A DNA stretch of 7,510 nucleotides, taken from Synechococcaceae bacterium WB4_1_0192 (GTDB taxonomy: Bacteria > Cyanobacteriota > Cyanobacteriia > PCC-6307 > Cyanobiaceae). The translations under genes and the position numbers were made by a program. The stretch is taken from positions 1 to 7,510 of the forward strand of contig RFPK01000094.1 in NCBI GenBank assembly GCA_009926195.1, written 5' to 3'. The notes beneath the pieces were generated by a model that was given only the letters and a program-made list of their open reading frames with translations, had not been told where the DNA came from and made no database searches. Of the stretch, positions 5,456-7,510 are shown piece after piece. Positions within the stretch are counted from its first letter, which is position 1. Each line of letters begins with the position of its first letter.

Positions 5456-6499
5456 GTGAGCGAAACGCCGATCGTCGTTGCCGAGGGGCTGAGCAAGAGC
5501 TTCCGGGTTCCGCTCAAGCAGCCAGGTCTGGCCGGCACGCTACGTCACCTGCTGCACCGAGAGCATCGCGATGTTGCAGCCGTGCAGGGGCTCAACTTCA
5601 CGATTGCACCTGGGGAGATGGTGGGCTTTCTCGGACCGAACGGCGCCGGTAAGACCACCACCCTGAAAATGCTCAGCGGCCTGATCCACCCCAGCGCCGG
5701 CCGTGTGACGGTGGCGGGCTGTGTGCCGTTCAGGCGCCAGGAAAGGTTCCTGCGCCAGATCACCCTGGTGATGGGCAACCGCCAGCAGCTGATCTGGGAT
5801 CTGCCGCCCCTCGATTCCCTGCGGGTCAATGCCGCCGTCTACGGCCTCGACGAACAGGAAGCCCGACGCCGCATCGTTGAACTGGCGGAGATGCTGGAGC
5901 TGGGGGAGGAACTGACGCGGCCGGTACGCAAGCTCTCGCTCGGCCAGCGCATGAAGGCGGAATTGCTCGCGGCACTGCTGCATCGCCCGGCGGTCCTGTT
6001 CCTCGATGAACCCACGCTCGGTCTGGACGTGAATGCGCAGGTGCGGGTGCGCGACTTTCTGGCCGACTACAACCGCCGCACGGGCGCCACCGTGCTGCTC
6101 ACCAGCCATTACATGGGCGACATCACCGCGCTGTGCGAACGGGTGCTGCTGATCCATGACGGTCAGCTGTTCCACGATGGGTCGCTGGATGCACTCACCA
6201 GCCGGCTGGCTCCCTGCCGGGAGGTGCGCCTGGAGCTGAGGCAGCTCCTGCCTGCAGGCAGCTTCCAGGGCTACGGCACGGTGGAGGAGCACAACGGCCA
6301 TCAGCTGCGGCTGCTGATCCCCCGCCAGGAGCTGACTGAGCGGATCAGCACCCTGCTGACACGGTTTGAGGTGGTGGATCTGGAGGTGCGGGACCCGCCG
6401 ATCGAAGAGCTCATCGGTGCCCTGTTTCGGGATCGGGGAGGCAGCCAGGCGCCGCCTAGCGTTGACGCCCCATCCAAACCACCGTCGCCGGACCCCTGA
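5456..6499 (+). CDS. ABC transporter ATP-binding protein, COG4586 type
   Basis: Cytoplasmic ATPase subunit of an ABC-2-type exporter; 347 residues. Motifs in order: Walker A GPNGAGKTT (K66), Q-loop region MGNRQQLIWDLP (about 106-117), signature LSLGQ (160-164), Walker B LFLDEP (181-186) with E185, D-loop GLDV, and switch histidine H218 in TSHY. LSLGQ in place of LSGGQ, the QLIWDLP motif and the N-terminal segment HLLHREHRDVAAV are typical of the COG4586 group. That group normally works with two permeases (COG4587 and COG3694); the related Synechocystis system is, as I recall, reported to export viologens, so the substrate here is a guess. The C-terminal 100 residues form the usual accessory domain ending in PPIEELIGALF. 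GTG 5456 lies three bases after the previous stop without a clear ribosome binding site, suggesting translational coupling. No permease gene is adjacent in the window. Confidence 0.93.
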   Translation: MSETPIVVAEGLSKSFRVPLKQPGLAGTLRHLLHREHRDVAAVQGLNFTIAPGEMVGFLGPNGAGKTTTLKMLSGLIHPSAGRVTVAGCVPFRRQERFLRQITLVMGNRQQLIWDLPPLDSLRVNAAVYGLDEQEARRRIVELAEMLELGEELTRPVRKLSLGQRMKAELLAALLHRPAVLFLDEPTLGLDVNAQVRVRDFLADYNRRTGATVLLTSHYMGDITALCERVLLIHDGQLFHDGSLDALTSRLAPCREVRLELRQLLPAGSFQGYGTVEEHNGHQLRLLIPRQELTERISTLLTRFEVVDLEVRDPPIEELIGALFRDRGGSQAPPSVDAPSKPPSPDP

Positions 6500-7510
6500 T
6501 GCGCGACCAGGCCCCCGCAACACAGCCGGTCCATCCCGGTGTGCACTGCCACCTTGCGTTCCCTGGCCGACGGAGCCGCCGGCTCGGCGCCGCCATGGTG
6601 GCTGCGACGCTGCTGAGCGCTGCGCCGGCCCGGGCGATCGAGGAGGTGGTGCTCAAGCTGCCGCTACTTCAGAACACCTTTCGGTTGAAGGTCAGTGAGC
6701 TGGGCTCCAGCGAAGCCCTGCTGCGCGGCAACAGCGACCTGGCCGAGCTGGATCGCGCCAGCGACGGCAGAATCGGCCGACAGCTGCAGGCGCTTCTGAC
6801 CAAGCCACTGCCAATCGACCTCGGCCGGGCCACCGAGCAGGCAGTGGGAACGCCGATGCTGGAACAGGCGATGCTCGTCCTCTCCAGCCTTGGCACCGTG
6901 GAGGGGGCCCAGCAGGATCTGACCGGCGCCGAGCTCAATCAGGCCCTTCAGAGGGCTTCGGCCGCCGGGCCGTTGACCCTGCTCAGCCTGATCAAGGCCA
7001 TTCCTGGTCAGCGGGTGACCCTGGATCTGGGGGAGCTGGGCAAACGACTGGAGCGCATGGTGCAACAGCGCGATGAAGCCGATGCGCTGATGGCCGCATC
7101 GACCGCTGCCGCACCGGCGACAACCGCTGCGCCACAGGCCGTGCGGCGCAGCGAGATGGAACTGCCGGTGGCCCACCGACCCGGCAGGCCGCTCCAGCTG
7201 GTGGTACTGGAACCCCGCAGTGGAGGCAATGGCCGACTCGTGCTGATCTCCCACGGCCTCTGGGATTCACCCAGCAGCTTCGAAGGCTGGGCTCAGCTGC
7301 TGGCCGCCAACGGGTACAGCGTGGTGCTGCCCCGCCATCCAGGCAGCGACCACGACCAGCAGCAGGCGATGCTCTCGGGTCAGGCCCCTCCGCCAGGCCC
7401 CGACGAACTGAAGCTGCGGCCGAAGGACATCAGCGCCGTGATCGACGCGCTGACCAGCCGCCAGCTCAGCCTGGCCGGGCCCGTTCAGACCGACCGGGTG
7501 GTGGTGGTCG
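6499..7510 (+). CDS. exported DUF1400 alpha/beta hydrolase, 3' end cut by window
   Basis: Predicted secreted or periplasmic esterase/dienelactone-hydrolase-like enzyme of the cyanobacterial DUF1400 type; the substrate is unknown. The frame is open to the window edge (337 codons). The N-terminus has RRSRRLG (24-30), a hydrophobic stretch and APARA (42-46), a signal peptide with likely cleavage before IEEVVLK. Residues about 47-190 match the DUF1400 pattern, notably GPLTLLSLIKAIPGQRVTLD, which resembles the family's TLLNVLRQFP...LDLG. An alanine/threonine/proline-rich linker (about 199-215) precedes the hydrolase fold. This opens with VLISHGLWDS, where H252-G253 is the oxyanion HG, and VVLPRHPGSD. 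The GxSxG nucleophile should follow the final VVVV just outside the window. ATG 6499 overlaps the previous stop (TGATG). ATG 6595 (residue 33) would give too short a leader without the arginines, so the first is preferred. Confidence 0.87.
   Translation, partial: MRDQAPATQPVHPGVHCHLAFPGRRSRRLGAAMVAATLLSAAPARAIEEVVLKLPLLQNTFRLKVSELGSSEALLRGNSDLAELDRASDGRIGRQLQALLTKPLPIDLGRATEQAVGTPMLEQAMLVLSSLGTVEGAQQDLTGAELNQALQRASAAGPLTLLSLIKAIPGQRVTLDLGELGKRLERMVQQRDEADALMAASTAAAPATTAAPQAVRRSEMELPVAHRPGRPLQLVVLEPRSGGNGRLVLISHGLWDSPSSFEGWAQLLAANGYSVVLPRHPGSDHDQQQAMLSGQAPPPGPDELKLRPKDISAVIDALTSRQLSLAGPVQTDRVVVV

Noticed and set aside
5540..6523. Minus-strand open frame of 327 codons opposite the ABC ATPase
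   Set aside because: The plus strand carries every ABC motif in order. The minus product is Q-, H- and R-rich without domain features.
6664..7254. Minus-strand frame of 196 codons opposite the DUF1400 hydrolase
   Set aside because: The plus strand encodes a continuous signal peptide, DUF1400 region and hydrolase start. The minus frame has no motif.

Overview
The window is gene-dense, GC-rich DNA that fits a Cyanobium-like or freshwater Synechococcus-type cyanobacterium. This is inferred from four things. A reverse-order orotidylate decarboxylase/orotate phosphoribosyltransferase fusion and a DUF1400 hydrolase are both typical of cyanobacteria. Two HIP1 octamers (GCGATCGC) are present. Codons end strongly in G or C. 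Nothing in the window looks mobile: I see no transposase, integrase, tRNA, CRISPR array or phage gene.

Layout. Positions 1-1200 (+) hold the C-terminal part of an NAD-type malic enzyme whose start lies upstream of the window. Converging on it from the minus strand are two small reading frames: a possible 110-codon hypothetical protein (1315-1647) and a very hydrophobic 57-residue membrane protein (1187-1360). A short divergent gap containing a helically phased 8-bp direct repeat separates these from a plus-strand run. That run is a 55-residue basic hypothetical protein (1704-1871), a 179-residue conserved-looking hypothetical protein (1897-2436), and an exported zinc metalloprotease of the YpfJ/PF04228 type (2433-3611) joined to it by an ATGA overlap. 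A 52-residue minus-strand protein (3592-3750) overlaps the tail of the protease gene.

A second plus-strand operon follows. It begins with a perfect 7-bp stem-loop (3910-3932) just before the pyrF-pyrE fusion (3953-5452). Three bases later comes an ABC transporter ATPase of the COG4586 type (5456-6499). This overlaps by one base an exported DUF1400 alpha/beta hydrolase (6499 to the window end), which is cut before its nucleophile motif.

Working together. The tight spacing (3 nt, then a 1-nt overlap) suggests the fusion, the ATPase and the hydrolase are co-transcribed. They have no evident shared pathway: pyrimidine synthesis, membrane export and an envelope hydrolase. The ATPase has no permease genes beside it in the window, so its membrane partners must lie elsewhere.

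Most of the region is ordinary core or lineage-specific chromosome. The observation most worth checking is that the decarboxylase half of the fusion keeps its catalytic D-x-K-x-x-D motif but appears to have lost the usual phosphate-binding loop and arginine. The small genes, two of them shorter than 60 codons, are also easy to miss.
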